Shown here: positions 27,063 through 37,137 of the stretch, piece by piece
Position numbering within the stretch: the first letter of the stretch is position 1
How the letters are laid out: each line of letters begins with the position of its first letter
NCBI RefSeq assembly: GCF_020166515.1
Contig: NZ_JAINZT010000008.1
Coordinates: forward strand, 124,001 to 188,000
DNA: 64,000 nt
Source of the DNA: Robertkochia flava
GTDB taxonomy: Bacteria; Bacteroidota; Bacteroidia; Flavobacteriales; Flavobacteriaceae
Reading direction: 5' to 3'
Notes under the pieces: generated by a model
Told to the model about the DNA's origin: nothing
The model's database searches: none
The model's input: the letters and a program-made list of their open reading frames with translations, nothing else
Translations under genes and position numbers: made by a program

Positions 27063-27785
27063 CTATTCTGTTTTAAATACATAGACCTGCGAGCGGGAGG
27101 TATTCCCCTCTGTATCGGTAGTTGCCACACTCCAGAAGTATTCGGTTCCGGGGGTCAGATCGTTCACTTCGTAATTTTCAGAAGAACCGGTATCAGCGAT
27201 CATTTCCGATTTGCCATCCACACTGTCCAGGAACAGTTGATAGGAAAGTGCCTGGCTGTCGGCATCGCTTCCTGACCATTCAAAGTTTACTTTTGTGGTA
27301 TTAAGGCTGCTACCTGATGCCGGAAATTCCAGGGTTGCCGGAAAGGGGGCATAGGTGGTTATGCCTTCTCCGGCAAGGTAAAATTTCCAGGTAGCTGAGG
27401 TGGCCTCTGCATTGGTGTTTCCTGCAAGGGAGGTTACCTCCCAGCTATAAGGGGTGGCGCGTTCCAGGCTTACGGTGGTTTGGGTGGCAGATACCGGGTA
27501 GGTCTTCACCGTATTGGTATTCAGGTCCGTCACCTTTAGCTCGTAACTGTCTGTATGTTCAGCCGGCTGCCAGGAAAAGGTGACCTCACTCAGGGTGGGA
27601 GAGATCACGTTTCCGTCATAGCATACCTCATTATTTGCCGGAAAGGTGAGAACGGCTGCCACCGGATCAGGGACCGGTTCCGGTTTAGGGTTTTCCGAAT
27701 CGCCGCCTCCACAAGAAAGCAGAGCACTCAGGGCAATAACCGGGAAGGATTTGTTCAGAATGGAGATGATATTTTGGTACTTCAT
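27063..27785 (-). CDS. Lipoprotein with two fibronectin type III-like domains
   Basis: A 240-residue lipoprotein (Cys25 in ALLSCGGGDSEN) with a Pro/Glu-rich linker and two Fn3-like beta-sandwich repeats. The first runs over about residues 55-130 (VTFSWQPAEHTDSYELKV) and the second over about 145-240 (VNFEWSGSDADSQALSYQLFL to TPGTEYFWSVATTD). No catalytic motif is seen. It is the last gene of the starch operon and its ATG overlaps the amylase stop by 4 bases. By position it may be a SusF-like surface binding or scaffolding protein, but no sequence link to SusF is visible. Confidence 0.75.
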   Translation of the reverse strand: MKYQNIISILNKSFPVIALSALLSCGGGDSENPKPEPVPDPVAAVLTFPANNEVCYDGNVISPTLSEVTFSWQPAEHTDSYELKVTDLNTNTVKTYPVSATQTTVSLERATPYSWEVTSLAGNTNAEATSATWKFYLAGEGITTYAPFPATLEFPASGSSLNTTKVNFEWSGSDADSQALSYQLFLDSVDGKSEMIADTGSSENYEVNDLTPGTEYFWSVATTDTEGNTSRSQVYVFKTE

Positions 27786-30700
27786 TGTTTTACGATTTTA
27801 AAGGTTTGTTCCAGGTTGGCACCATCTACCTTTACCATGTAGAGCCCTGACGGAAGATTGCTTATATCGATCTGCGGGTTGCGTGAAAGCATCCCGTCAA
27901 CCTCCCCTTTTTGCATGAGTTTTCCCTGGAGGTTAAACACCTGGTAATTTACCCTGGTATTCGTGGGTAAAACAAGGTTTACAAAAGATCTGGCCGGATT
28001 TGGATACGCCATAGCCGCATCGCCTACGAAAATGTTCTCCTTGTATTCGCCCTGGCAAGCGAGGGCGGTTTTTACACTTACGGTATTCCATCCTTGTTCC
28101 AGGGAAAGTCTGAAGGTTTCATCCCGGGTTTCATAGGTATAGCCGTTAACCGTAATAATGTATTTTTCGCTTCCTTTCATTTCAAGATCGAGGTTCCCGG
28201 AGGCTTTGTTTAGCTTACTGCTTACCAGCAAGTCTTCCGGCTGGGTGAGCTGTACCGTAAAGCATTGTTCATACGTGGGTTCTCCGTTTACCCCGAAGCA
28301 GATGTCATAGGTCCCTGCGGGTAACATATCGATACTCCAGCTGGTTCCGGTAAAGCTGTCGGTAACCATGAGGTCGGTGCTGCTAACGGTTACGGTATAA
28401 TCCAGGTTTTGCGTGGTTGAGACAGCAATACTTCCATCATCAGAATCCCTGCAACTTTCTCCTTTTGAGGAGATGCTGAAATTGTTTTGAGGCAGGGTAA
28501 ATACGGCACAACCGTTGAGGTCAACTGTTGCTCCCAGGGGAGTGTCGGGGCAAGTGTCGTCGGCATTGGCAACACCATCATGATCGTCATCCGGAATGTT
28601 GTTGTCCGGGAATAAGGTAGATGGATTATTGGCAAAAAGTCGGAATTCGCCGGGGGCAAGTTTCAGGGTCTGATCCAGGCTTGCCACCACGTATTTTTTG
28701 TTTTCCTTCAACACCTCATACCATGCGCCTGTCTCTGCAAAATCGGGAGTAACGGTGATCTCAGTGAGGCCGAAGTTGGCAATAACGGTAACGTGACTAA
28801 TGGCATCCCCGGCAGCATTGGGGTCGGTAAGGGTGATCTGTTTGATCCCATTGCTGTTGCTTACGGCCATGGTGAAATCTTCGGTTTCAAAGATGGGCTC
28901 TCCGATCCTTAGTTTGATCAGGTCTTTCCAGCTGTCATAGATCGCCTTGCGCTGGGGAACGTCAAAGTAATTCCAAAGTATCGGTTTGTTCCCGGTACGT
29001 CCGCCCTGGTCGATGCTGATGTCATACCCCAATTCTCCAAACTGCCAGAGCATCTTTGGTCCGGGCACGGTAAAGAACATTCCACCCGCCGCTTGCATAC
29101 GGTTGAGGGCGGTGTTGAGGTCTTTTACATTATAAGTACCGGATGAATTACCGAACTGCAGGTTTTTAAACATCAGGCGTTCTTCATCGTGACTTTCCAT
29201 GTAGGAAATCGCCGAGGGTTGCTTGAATCCTTTTGTCTTCCAGGACACCCCGGAGATGTTGGAGGTGGCGTTATAGCCCATCGTAGCTTCATTGTAGGGG
29301 TCGGTCATCTTGTTCCAAAGCAGGATGCCCTTGCCTTCGTCCACCCGGTAATCGGCCCATTGCTCTTCTTCGTTGATACCTCCGAGATGTTCAAAAATAA
29401 CCAGGAAGTCATCGTCTTTTTCCCATTGGGTATCTGCATATTGTTTGAGCACATCAACGCGATCCTGCTGGGTGCTGTTGGTGCAATTCTGATCGGAATC
29501 ACCGCAATTCTGGGTAAACCCTTTTGTAAGGTCCCATCGGAAACCATCCATCTTGTACTCTTCGATCCAGTAAGGAGGGTTTGTTTCACATAATCCCTGG
29601 TGTAATCGGAAGAATGGTCGAAATCATTGAATACACTGTAGCTGTGTCTTGCCTGGGTGTTAAAAAACGGATTGTCCTGTGAAGGCGCTCCGCTGGTGGT
29701 TCCGTTGGTGGAATTCCAGAGTCGTACGTAGGGGTGCTGTCCGGTGGCGTGGTTGTATACCACATCAATGATCACAGCCATACCTCGTGCATGACAGGCG
29801 TCAATAAGTTGTTTAAAGGCTTCCGGGGTGCCGTAGTACTTATCCAGGGCCATGTGGAAAGAAGGGTTGTAACCCCAGCTTTCGTTCCCGTCAAATTCGT
29901 TTACCGGCATAAGCTCAATGGCATTTACACCGAGCGTCTGCAGGTAATCCAGGCGGTCTTCGACAGCGGCAAAGCTGTGTCTCTCATCAAAATCTCTGAT
30001 GAGCAATTCGTAGATCACCAGGTCCGATTTCGACGGTGGGGTAAAGTTTTGCGTTGCTGCCGACCAGTTGTATTCAGGATCCCCGGTTCTCAGGAGGGAT
30101 ACCGCTTCGTTCTGTCCTTCCGGGTAGGCCGGCAGGTCCGGGTAGGTGGTGTTGTCAATATACTGGTCGTTAAAAGGGTCCAGGATGGTGGTCGAGTAGG
30201 GGTCAGCCACGTTGATGCTGAGATCTACCAGGTACTGAAAGCTGTAATTTTCACCGGGAGTAAGGCCTGTAATTTCAAGCCAGAACTGCCCTGTGACAGG
30301 ATCTTTCTTCATGAGATAGGTATCCCGGATCTCCCAGTTGTTAAAACTTCCGATCACATGCGCAAAGCTCTTTCCGGGTGCGAAGAGCACCAGGGTGGCT
30401 TTTGAATCGTCTGCAGGGTCGTAATTGATCCCGTTACTGAGTCCTGTTGGAAGGGCCTCTTCCACCACATCCGGAGGGACAATATAGGTAAAGCTTTCGC
30501 TAAGGGTTTCATTGCCATCGGTGGCCACCAGGGTGAAATTAGTGGTGGCATCTATGGTAGTAGTGTAAGCGTAGTCTGTGATGCCTGACTTCGTATCTAC
30601 CTGGGTGCCGTTAGCACTCAGGGTGAATGTGGAATTTACGGAAGCCACGGCCTCGATGGTTACTGAGCTTCCTGCGGTGACTTCTGTGGTCTTACCCGTG

Positions 30701-31137
30701 GGGTTGGTTACAGAGAGCTGATAGCCTCCCACTTCGGAATAGAAATCCTGTGTTTTTTTGTCACCCGTGCCATCTTTGGCTTTGGCCAGAAAACCGATGC
30801 GTCCGATTCCCGTTCGGTTGTAATGGGTGGCAGGGGTAAAGGTAAAGCTAAAGGTGCCATCGGTGTTGGCGGTCATTTTCTGGGCCTCATTAGAATTGGT
30901 CCAGGTCCCGTTGGTAGGGGAGTCGATGGAGTTGGCATCATTTTCATCGTAGGACCACATCCAAAGATACACATCGGATACGCCCCATTGGGAGGCGTCG
31001 ACATCGGAGATGGTGATGGTGATCTCTGTATCCTCATTAAAGGTGGGTGGATCTATACTGGCAGTCGCATTCTGTACCTGGGCCATAAGAAAGGCAGGAA
31101 GGAAACACGACAAAAAGAGGAGTAAAATTTTCTTCAT
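27782..31137 (-). pseudogene. T9SS-exported GH13 alpha-amylase, split by a frameshift
   Basis: A multidomain secreted amylase of about 1118 codons. It has a signal peptide (residues 1-20), beta-sandwich repeats to about 225, a CBM48-like domain (about 235-330, FNNWEIRDTY) and the GH13 barrel with region I DVVYNH at 458-463. A thrombospondin-3-like calcium repeat (DDDHDGVANADDTCPD) follows, then a type A T9SS sorting domain (AYPNPARSFVNL to SGLYMVKV). The frame breaks at about codon 519: one base appears lost in the GGG run at 29577-29579 (CCC on the coding strand). The lost frame resumes at PPYWIEEYKMDGFRWD. The nucleophile (GFRWD), acid/base (FLVIFEHLGG) and region IV (ESHDEER) all fall after the break, so the protein is dead unless the base is an error. 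Confidence 0.85.
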
Positions 31138-31157
31138 AAGATCTTCATATTAAAATA

Positions 31158-31186
31158 AAAAAGGGCTGTCTTTAACAGCCCTTTTT
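31158..31186 (-). terminator. Intercistronic hairpin between susE and the amylase
   Basis: A 12-bp stem AAAAAGGGCTGT/ACAGCCCTTTTT with loop CTTTA (plus-strand reading), followed on the minus strand by a T-rich tract. As it lies inside an operon, it probably lowers amylase expression relative to susCDE or protects the susE 3' end. Confidence 0.7.
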
Positions 31187-31200
31187 CAAAATAGATATGA

Positions 31201-32322
31201 TTAATTTTTAGTTAAGCTGTAGGTGTAAGCTCTTGGATTGCTTAGGTCAAGAGTTATGGTGTAGTTTCCGGCTTCGGTTACTACGATGTCTGAGCCTCCG
31301 AACTCCAGGCTTCCGTCTGCATCGTTATCACCAACATTGATATCCCATCCGTCATTTGCTCTGAATTTAAATGCTGCAGCAGTAAGGTCCATGGTAATCG
31401 ACCATGTTCCTGTTTCACTGTCATAGGTCATATCGGTGTCTGAGTCCCATCCTGTTGGAGTTGCCTCTCCGATAATACCCCAGCTAGTCAGGGTTTCTTT
31501 GTATGTAAGCGCATCGGTATCTACTTCAACAAGATAGTAGCCAGCTACTTCAGCGATACAATCCTTCTCATCCTGTTCCAGCAGTTTTCCGGTAAAGGTT
31601 CCGTCGTCACCCCAATCAATGTTACCCCAGTCAAAGGCACCATCGGCATCAGGTCCGACAAATTTGTGACCTCCATCGAGCCATACGAATCCCTGGTAGT
31701 CAGTTTTTCCGGCTTCTGAAGCTGCCAGCAAAGGAGCACTAGATGGACTCCAGCCCTGGTGGTTACCTGGTACAGCGATGGTAGGTATTGGAGCTTCTCC
31801 TCCTTCTTCCAGAACTTTGAAAGTGATGGAAACCGGCTCAGACTCTTTGGTGATGGTATTAGCTCCACCATTTTCGCCTACGAACGCGGTCACTTTAAAA
31901 TAAGCCATTCCGGTGTCGTTGGCATTTCCGTTTTCGTCTGTAGTGGCAGGATCTCCATCAACTCCGAGAATTTCGGACATAGCGATAAGGTTGCTTACCA
32001 TAACCGCCTGGTTATTGGCTTCAATAGTACCTGAGCTGTAATCTACGGAAGAAAAATCAGCATTAACAGACCCTTCGAGAATGTATTTCACAGGTGTCTG
32101 GGCTTCAAAATTGGGTTCATTCCACACAAATCGCTCGGCTACATTGTTAGCAGTAGGTAGCGATAGCAGATATTGCTCGGCAAAGCTATTGGTGAAGGTG
32201 ATGTCCTCACTGGGAGTGATTGCAGTAATTTCAAAGTAATCCTCGTTGTCGCAAGAATTAAATCCTAGCCCCATGGCAGCGGCCAGGGTCAATAATTTTA
32301 TGGTTCTAAATACCTTTTTCAT
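31201..32322 (-). CDS. susE: SusE/SusF-type starch-binding lipoprotein
   Basis: A 373-residue surface lipoprotein (Cys24 in GFNSCDNEDY, with acidic residues after the Cys). An N-terminal SusE-type domain (residues about 25-170, with SEDITFTNSFAEQYLLSLPTA) is followed by starch-binding modules of the SusE/SusF kind: PGNHQGWSPSSAPLL near 190 and IGEATPTGWDSDTDM near 285. Trp and Asp residues occur in the usual sugar-contacting loops. It sits 11 bases after susD2 and binds glucan at the cell surface without cleaving it. The symbol follows the N-terminal domain; the member is shorter than a typical SusF. Confidence 0.85.
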   Translation of the reverse strand: MKKVFRTIKLLTLAAAMGLGFNSCDNEDYFEITAITPSEDITFTNSFAEQYLLSLPTANNVAERFVWNEPNFEAQTPVKYILEGSVNADFSSVDYSSGTIEANNQAVMVSNLIAMSEILGVDGDPATTDENGNANDTGMAYFKVTAFVGENGGANTITKESEPVSITFKVLEEGGEAPIPTIAVPGNHQGWSPSSAPLLAASEAGKTDYQGFVWLDGGHKFVGPDADGAFDWGNIDWGDDGTFTGKLLEQDEKDCIAEVAGYYLVEVDTDALTYKETLTSWGIIGEATPTGWDSDTDMTYDSETGTWSITMDLTAAAFKFRANDGWDINVGDNDADGSLEFGGSDIVVTEAGNYTITLDLSNPRAYTYSLTKN

Positions 32323-32333
32323 GATGTATAAAT

Positions 32334-33947
32334 TTAATAACCTGGATTTTGGGTTAAGTTGGTGTTAATTTGAAGTACGTTATTGGGTAGTGGGAAGATC
32401 TTGCGGAAATCCTCTACAGGTCTTCCGTTCTGGGCTCCTCCTTTAAAAGGCCACAGGTAACTTCCGCTGGTAAACTGTCCGTAACGGATCAGGTCGGTTC
32501 TTCTGAATCCTTCCCATTGCAGTTCTCTGGAACGCTCATCGAGCACAAATTGTGCATTTAGTTCGGTTTGGCTTATTCTTGGAGCTCCTGCACGATCTCT
32601 CAACTCGTTGATAAGTGCAGTGGCGGTACCAAGACTCCCTCCACCTCCCTTAAGGGCTGCTTCGGCATAGTTCAGGTACATTTCTGCCAAACGGATCAAC
32701 GGAATATCAGAATCGGCAAAATCTCCGGAAGTATCACTTCCCTGGTTGCCATTAACATCCACGTTTCTGTATTTAATCAAGGCATAGCCATCTTCGAAAG
32801 TGTTGGCAATAGTCTGGATCTCGTAGTTCTGGCCATCGGTGTAGAAGTTCGCCCGGGCATCGCTCCACGCGATCGGAAATCCATCTGCATCCGTAGCGGT
32901 TTCGGCATAATCAAATTTCTCCACCAGGGCTTTTGTGGTACGGTAACCTGCCCATCCTCCGTTTACACCGAAGAAAGCAGGGTCCATACTTCCTCCAACA
33001 GGGGCGTGGCACATAAAGGTAGACCCCCCAAAGGTTTGTCCCTTGACCCCGTCAAAGTTCAAAACAAAGATGAACTCGTTCTGGGCTCCGTTGGTATCAT
33101 TATCGGCCAGGAAAAGCTCATCATAGGCGTTCCCGTTCCCGTTTCCGTCATTAGTGTTCAGGCTGTAGGCACTGTTGATTACAGCTTCGGCATTTTGAAG
33201 GGCTTCCGTATATTTTGCCTCTCCTATAAATACTTCTGCATTCAGGTACATTCTTGAAAGTAAGGCCTGAGCAGCTGCCTGGTCAACCCTTCCGTACTCA
33301 TTGGATAATGCAGGTTTGAGGTCTTCCTGGATCTCAGTGAGTTCGCTTTCCAGGAAGGCGAAGATCTCCTGCCGATTGCTTTGCTGAGGTAACTCGGTGG
33401 TAATCTCGGTTACCAAAGGCACATTTGCATAAAGGTCCATCAGGTTGTAATACGCATAGGCTCTCACAAACCGGGCCTCTGCGATAAAAGAACGCACCTC
33501 TTCATTTTCTGTACCCAGTTGTCCCGCATTCGAGATAAAGGAATTGGAAAAAGAAACTACCTGGGCCAGGCGGTAATACATGGCTTCGGTAAAGTCGTTC
33601 CCTGCTCCCCAGTCCATCTCGTGAAGGTCCGGAAGTCCAGGGTCTCCCCAGCCCACCACACAGTGGTCGGTGGTGAGTTCGTTCAGGTTGTAAAGCATAC
33701 GGGTAAACTGTGAAAACCCTTCATCGATCCCGGCAATGTCTGCCTGGCCCGCAGGACCTTGCTGTCCGGTGAGGGCCATGGAGGCATACACCTTGGCCAA
33801 TGCCGATTTTGCCTCATCGATATTCTGATACACATCGATCTCGGTAAAGAGGTCCGGATCGATTGGCGTCTGGTCCAGGTCACTATGACAGGCCGTGATC
33901 ATACCACCGGCTATCAAACTTAAGACTAAATATTTTATCCTTTTCAT
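32334..33947 (-). CDS. susD: SusD-family starch/maltodextrin-binding lipoprotein (susD2)
   Basis: A 537-residue surface lipoprotein (Cys20 in MITACHSDLDQ). It has the SusD helical scaffold (ARFVRAYAYYNLMDLYANVPLV) and a C-terminal region with LDERSRELQWEGFRRTDLIRYGQF and the ending FPLPNNVLQINTNLTQNPGY. It lies 10 bases after susC2 and before susE, so it is the glucan-binding lid of the starch transporter. The assignment to starch rests on the neighbouring GH13 and GH65 genes. Confidence 0.92.
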   Translation of the reverse strand: MKRIKYLVLSLIAGGMITACHSDLDQTPIDPDLFTEIDVYQNIDEAKSALAKVYASMALTGQQGPAGQADIAGIDEGFSQFTRMLYNLNELTTDHCVVGWGDPGLPDLHEMDWGAGNDFTEAMYYRLAQVVSFSNSFISNAGQLGTENEEVRSFIAEARFVRAYAYYNLMDLYANVPLVTEITTELPQQSNRQEIFAFLESELTEIQEDLKPALSNEYGRVDQAAAQALLSRMYLNAEVFIGEAKYTEALQNAEAVINSAYSLNTNDGNGNGNAYDELFLADNDTNGAQNEFIFVLNFDGVKGQTFGGSTFMCHAPVGGSMDPAFFGVNGGWAGYRTTKALVEKFDYAETATDADGFPIAWSDARANFYTDGQNYEIQTIANTFEDGYALIKYRNVDVNGNQGSDTSGDFADSDIPLIRLAEMYLNYAEAALKGGGGSLGTATALINELRDRAGAPRISQTELNAQFVLDERSRELQWEGFRRTDLIRYGQFTSGSYLWPFKGGAQNGRPVEDFRKIFPLPNNVLQINTNLTQNPGY

Positions 33948-33957
33948 GTCCTGTTAT

Positions 33958-36918
33958 TTAAAAATTAAGATTTAACCCAAGAACGAATACTCGTGGACGT
34001 GGGTAAAAGTTATTGTCAATTCCTCCCGTAATTTCCGGGTCAAGTCCGCTGTAATTGGAGATCACCAACAGGTTGTTGGCAGCTCCATAGATACGGAACG
34101 GATTTCCAAAGAAGGCATCCTGGAAGGTATACCCCAGGGTAACGTTGTCCAGTCGGAAGAAGGAGGCGTTCTCAATATAATAATCACTGATGAGATTCAC
34201 CTCGGTAAACTGCTGGAATCCGGTAGTGAGGATCTCAGAGTGGGTATTGGTCAGAATATCGTTCTGGAACACATTGTTGATCGCAGAGGTACTCGCAATA
34301 TTGTTGTAAGCGTAGTTTCCGATATTGGCACGGGAAACCGCCTGGAGATCCCAGTTCTTCCAGTTGATACTGGTGTTAAGACCCATGATCACATCTGCGT
34401 AAGGATCTTTGTAGAAGTAGCGGTCGTCGGTATTGATCTGGCCGTCTCCGTTAATATCGGCAACAGCACCTTCGATCGGATTTCCGTCTTCATCATAGAT
34501 TTGCTTGTATACGAAGAAACTGAACGGAGAGATGCCTTCCTGGTGGCGCTGGATGGTATTTCCAACCCCTCCGGAGATGCCTCCCACATCCTGGGTATCG
34601 GGTAACCTTGTAATGGTGTTGTCGTTAAAGGCTACGTTGTAATTCAGGTTCCATCTGAAGTTTTCAGTTTCTACGAGGGTAAGTCCAAGTTCTACCTCGA
34701 TACCTTTGTTCTCCATATCTCCGATGTTCGCAGGAATGACGTTCCCGAAGTTGGTGAACGGGTCAACAATGGTGTTGGCGATCAGGTCGTTGGTTTTCTT
34801 CAGGTAGGCGTTTACCGAACCGTTCACACGGCTGTTAAAGAAAGCGAAGTCCAAACCTGCGTTCCAGGTGCTACCTACTTCCCATCTCAGGTCTTCATTG
34901 ATAGGTTCCGGACGGAAGGTGTTGTAGAACTGGCTTCCGAACTGGTATTGGGCCGTATTGGTACTTCCCACGTATCGGGTAAGGAAGTTGTAATCTCCAA
35001 GACCGTTAACGTTACCAACCTCTCCGTAACCTACTCTTAATTTCAACTGGTTAAAGAATCCTCCGGTGGCAAAAGACTCGTTGTGGATGTTCCAGGCTGC
35101 AGCAACAGACGGGAAGTACCCCCATCGGTCGTCCGGATTCAATTTCGAGGAAGCATCGGCACGAAGCGAAGCTTTAATGATGTATCTGTTGTCAAAATCG
35201 TATTTCACCCTTCCGAAGTAAGAAAGAAGCACATTTCTCGACTTGTCGATAAACTCCTGGTTGATCGAAGCTTCTTCATCCAGGCTTCCATCGGCCTTGA
35301 GAATACGCTCCGTGTTCAGGGAGTAATTGTCGAACTCGAATTTCTGGTAAGAGTAACCCGCAGTAGCCTCCAGGTTGTTGCTTCCAAAATCGCGGTTATA
35401 GGTCAGGTAGGCGTCGAAAAGCGAGTTGATGGCTTCCTGGGTATAATCGTTTCTGGACCCGTCGAACCCGGTGTTCGAAGTTGGGATATTAGGTTGGGTC
35501 TCACTGAACCCTTCACTGCTGGAGTAGTCGTAACCGGCATTTACGGTAGCGGTTAATCCCTCTGCCCATGGCAGGCTGTAATCCACTTTGAAGTTTCCGA
35601 CAAAGCGATCTACTGTTGCCTGATCGTTTACCAGGTCCAGCAGGGCGATCGGGTTGGTCGGTGCCAGGTTAAGCTGTTGGGTTCCTGAAGCATTCAGGTA
35701 GGTGTAATAACCCACATCGTTTCCATTCTCGTCTGTGAAGGCGTAGAAAGGCGAATTGATATCGTATACCGGCTTGGTAGGATCAAAGGAATTGGCGGCT
35801 CCGATCGCTCCCCGGTTGGCAAACTTATTATCGGTGCGCGATACCCTGGCGTTGAACTCCAGAAGAAGGTTGTCATCCAGCAATCGCGGACGCAGGTTAA
35901 AGGAACCTGTCATACGCTCCAGGTTATCCCCTTTAAGAATACCTCCCTGGTCGGTGTAACCAACAGATGCGCGGAAAGGAATGTTGAAGATCCCTCCCTG
36001 TGCACTTACCGTGTGGTCTCCACCAAAGGCAGTACCGTAGATCAGGTCCTGCCAGTCCGTAGAAGCACTTCCCAGCCGGGCAATGTCGTCTGCATCTCCG
36101 TAGGTGTTCACCACATCGCGAAACTCATTTGCTGTAAGCACATCTACATAATTTACAGGTTCGTATACCGAAGTGATCCCGGTGTAATTCAGTTTTAGCT
36201 CCCCGGCCTTACCTTTTTTAGTGGTGATCAGGATCACCCCGTTGGCAGCACGGGAACCGTAGATGGAAGTAGCAGATGCGTCCTTTAGTACGCTCATGGA
36301 CTCAATATCGTTCGGGTTGATAAGGTTGAGCGGGTTCCTTGAACCTCCGACTCCTCCGTCATTCAACGGTACGCCGTCTACTACGAAAAGTGGATTTGAA
36401 TTCAGGCTCAGGGAGCTGATACCCCTGATCAGTACGTTGGATCCTTCTCCGGGAGCTCCACTGCCTGTAGTGATCGAAACCCCTGCTACCTTACCCTGGA
36501 TAAGCTGCTGGGCAGATACGATGGGTCCCTGGTTAAAGTCTTCGGTGGTTACCACATCCACCGCATCGGTGGCTTCTTCTTTTTTAACGGTACCGTATCC
36601 GATCACCACAACCTCTCCGAGTTGTTCGGCGTCTTCAGACAGGGTTACCCTGATGGGTTGACCGTTTATGGTTACTTCCTGGGAAACGAATCCGATATAG
36701 GAAATAACCAGCACATCGCCCGTGCCGGCTTCTATGGTAAAATTACCATCAAAATCGGTCGCAGTTCCCCGTGTCGTTCCTTTAACGATCACGTTCACCC
36801 CGGGCATAGGCATGCCCGAGCCTGCTTCCATTACTACACCACTTACCGTATCCTGTGCATGGGCGACTAACCCGAGCAACAGCAGGCACATGGTGATGTA
36901 TCTTTGCATTGTCTTCAT
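33958..36918 (-). CDS. susC: SusC-family TonB-linked starch/maltodextrin importer (susC2)
   Basis: A 986-residue outer-membrane channel. The signal peptide ends LVAHAQ, followed by a carboxypeptidase-regulatory-like domain (residues about 23-105), a TonB-box region GEVVVIGYGTV, the plug with SNPLFVVDGVPLND and SATSIYGSRAANGV, and a barrel ending VFVLGLNLNF. It is the first gene of the minus arm (susC-susD-susE-amylase-Fn3). Two LacI-type palindromes lie 80-120 bases upstream, one overlapping where its -33 element should be, which implies direct sugar-responsive control. An ATG at 36909 is an alternative start. Confidence 0.93.
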   Translation of the reverse strand: MKTMQRYITMCLLLLGLVAHAQDTVSGVVMEAGSGMPMPGVNVIVKGTTRGTATDFDGNFTIEAGTGDVLVISYIGFVSQEVTINGQPIRVTLSEDAEQLGEVVVIGYGTVKKEEATDAVDVVTTEDFNQGPIVSAQQLIQGKVAGVSITTGSGAPGEGSNVLIRGISSLSLNSNPLFVVDGVPLNDGGVGGSRNPLNLINPNDIESMSVLKDASATSIYGSRAANGVILITTKKGKAGELKLNYTGITSVYEPVNYVDVLTANEFRDVVNTYGDADDIARLGSASTDWQDLIYGTAFGGDHTVSAQGGIFNIPFRASVGYTDQGGILKGDNLERMTGSFNLRPRLLDDNLLLEFNARVSRTDNKFANRGAIGAANSFDPTKPVYDINSPFYAFTDENGNDVGYYTYLNASGTQQLNLAPTNPIALLDLVNDQATVDRFVGNFKVDYSLPWAEGLTATVNAGYDYSSSEGFSETQPNIPTSNTGFDGSRNDYTQEAINSLFDAYLTYNRDFGSNNLEATAGYSYQKFEFDNYSLNTERILKADGSLDEEASINQEFIDKSRNVLLSYFGRVKYDFDNRYIIKASLRADASSKLNPDDRWGYFPSVAAAWNIHNESFATGGFFNQLKLRVGYGEVGNVNGLGDYNFLTRYVGSTNTAQYQFGSQFYNTFRPEPINEDLRWEVGSTWNAGLDFAFFNSRVNGSVNAYLKKTNDLIANTIVDPFTNFGNVIPANIGDMENKGIEVELGLTLVETENFRWNLNYNVAFNDNTITRLPDTQDVGGISGGVGNTIQRHQEGISPFSFFVYKQIYDEDGNPIEGAVADINGDGQINTDDRYFYKDPYADVIMGLNTSINWKNWDLQAVSRANIGNYAYNNIASTSAINNVFQNDILTNTHSEILTTGFQQFTEVNLISDYYIENASFFRLDNVTLGYTFQDAFFGNPFRIYGAANNLLVISNYSGLDPEITGGIDNNFYPRPRVFVLGLNLNF

Positions 36919-36973
36919 AAGTAGTTAAATAATTAGTGTTAGTGCTATGGTTATGCTAGTACTTCTCGAAGGC

Positions 36974-37011
36974 TAAAAGTATGTAAAGAGAAGGTTAGGA
37001 AAACGTTTGCG
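36974..37011 (-). promoter_or_regulatory. Probable susC2 promoter overlapped by LacI-type operator O1
   Basis: On the minus strand TACTTTTA (36981-36974) matches TAnnTTTG at all but the last base. The near-palindrome GGAAAACGTTTGCG (36998-37011) covers the place where the -33 element should lie. A regulator bound there would be expected to block RNA polymerase, though activation from this position is not excluded. Confidence 0.45.
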
Positions 37012-37026
37012 TAGTTAAAACTCGAG

Positions 37027-37040
37027 CGAAAACGTTTTCG
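37027..37040. promoter_or_regulatory. LacI-type operator O2, perfect palindrome
   Basis: CGAAAACGTTTTCG is a perfect 14-bp palindrome with a central CG, the classic LacI/GalR operator shape. Its centre is 29 bases from that of O1, close to three helical turns, so two dimers could bind on the same DNA face. The adjacent lacI at 37138 is the natural ligand. Confidence 0.65.
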
Positions 37041-37059
37041 TGTTAAAAACTTTTTTCTT

Positions 37060-37091
37060 TTTGAGAATTGCTATTTCTGGTGTTATCTTTC
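37060..37091 (+). promoter_or_regulatory. Probable promoter of lacI
   Basis: TTTG (37060-37063) is followed 20 bases later by TATCTTTC (37084-37091), one mismatch from TAnnTTTG. The spacing suits the flavobacterial sigma factor. The lacI start lies about 47 bases downstream. Confidence 0.4.
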
Positions 37092-37137
37092 TGCCATTAT
37101 CGCAATAAAGTCTTGCGGGATCAACTAAATTGGTACT

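Noticed and set aside
29570-29585. Programmed ribosomal frameshift in the exported amylase
   Set aside because: The coding-strand bases around the break do not form a slippery heptamer, no stimulatory stem was seen, and amylases have no history of recoding. A single lost base in a homopolymer is simpler.
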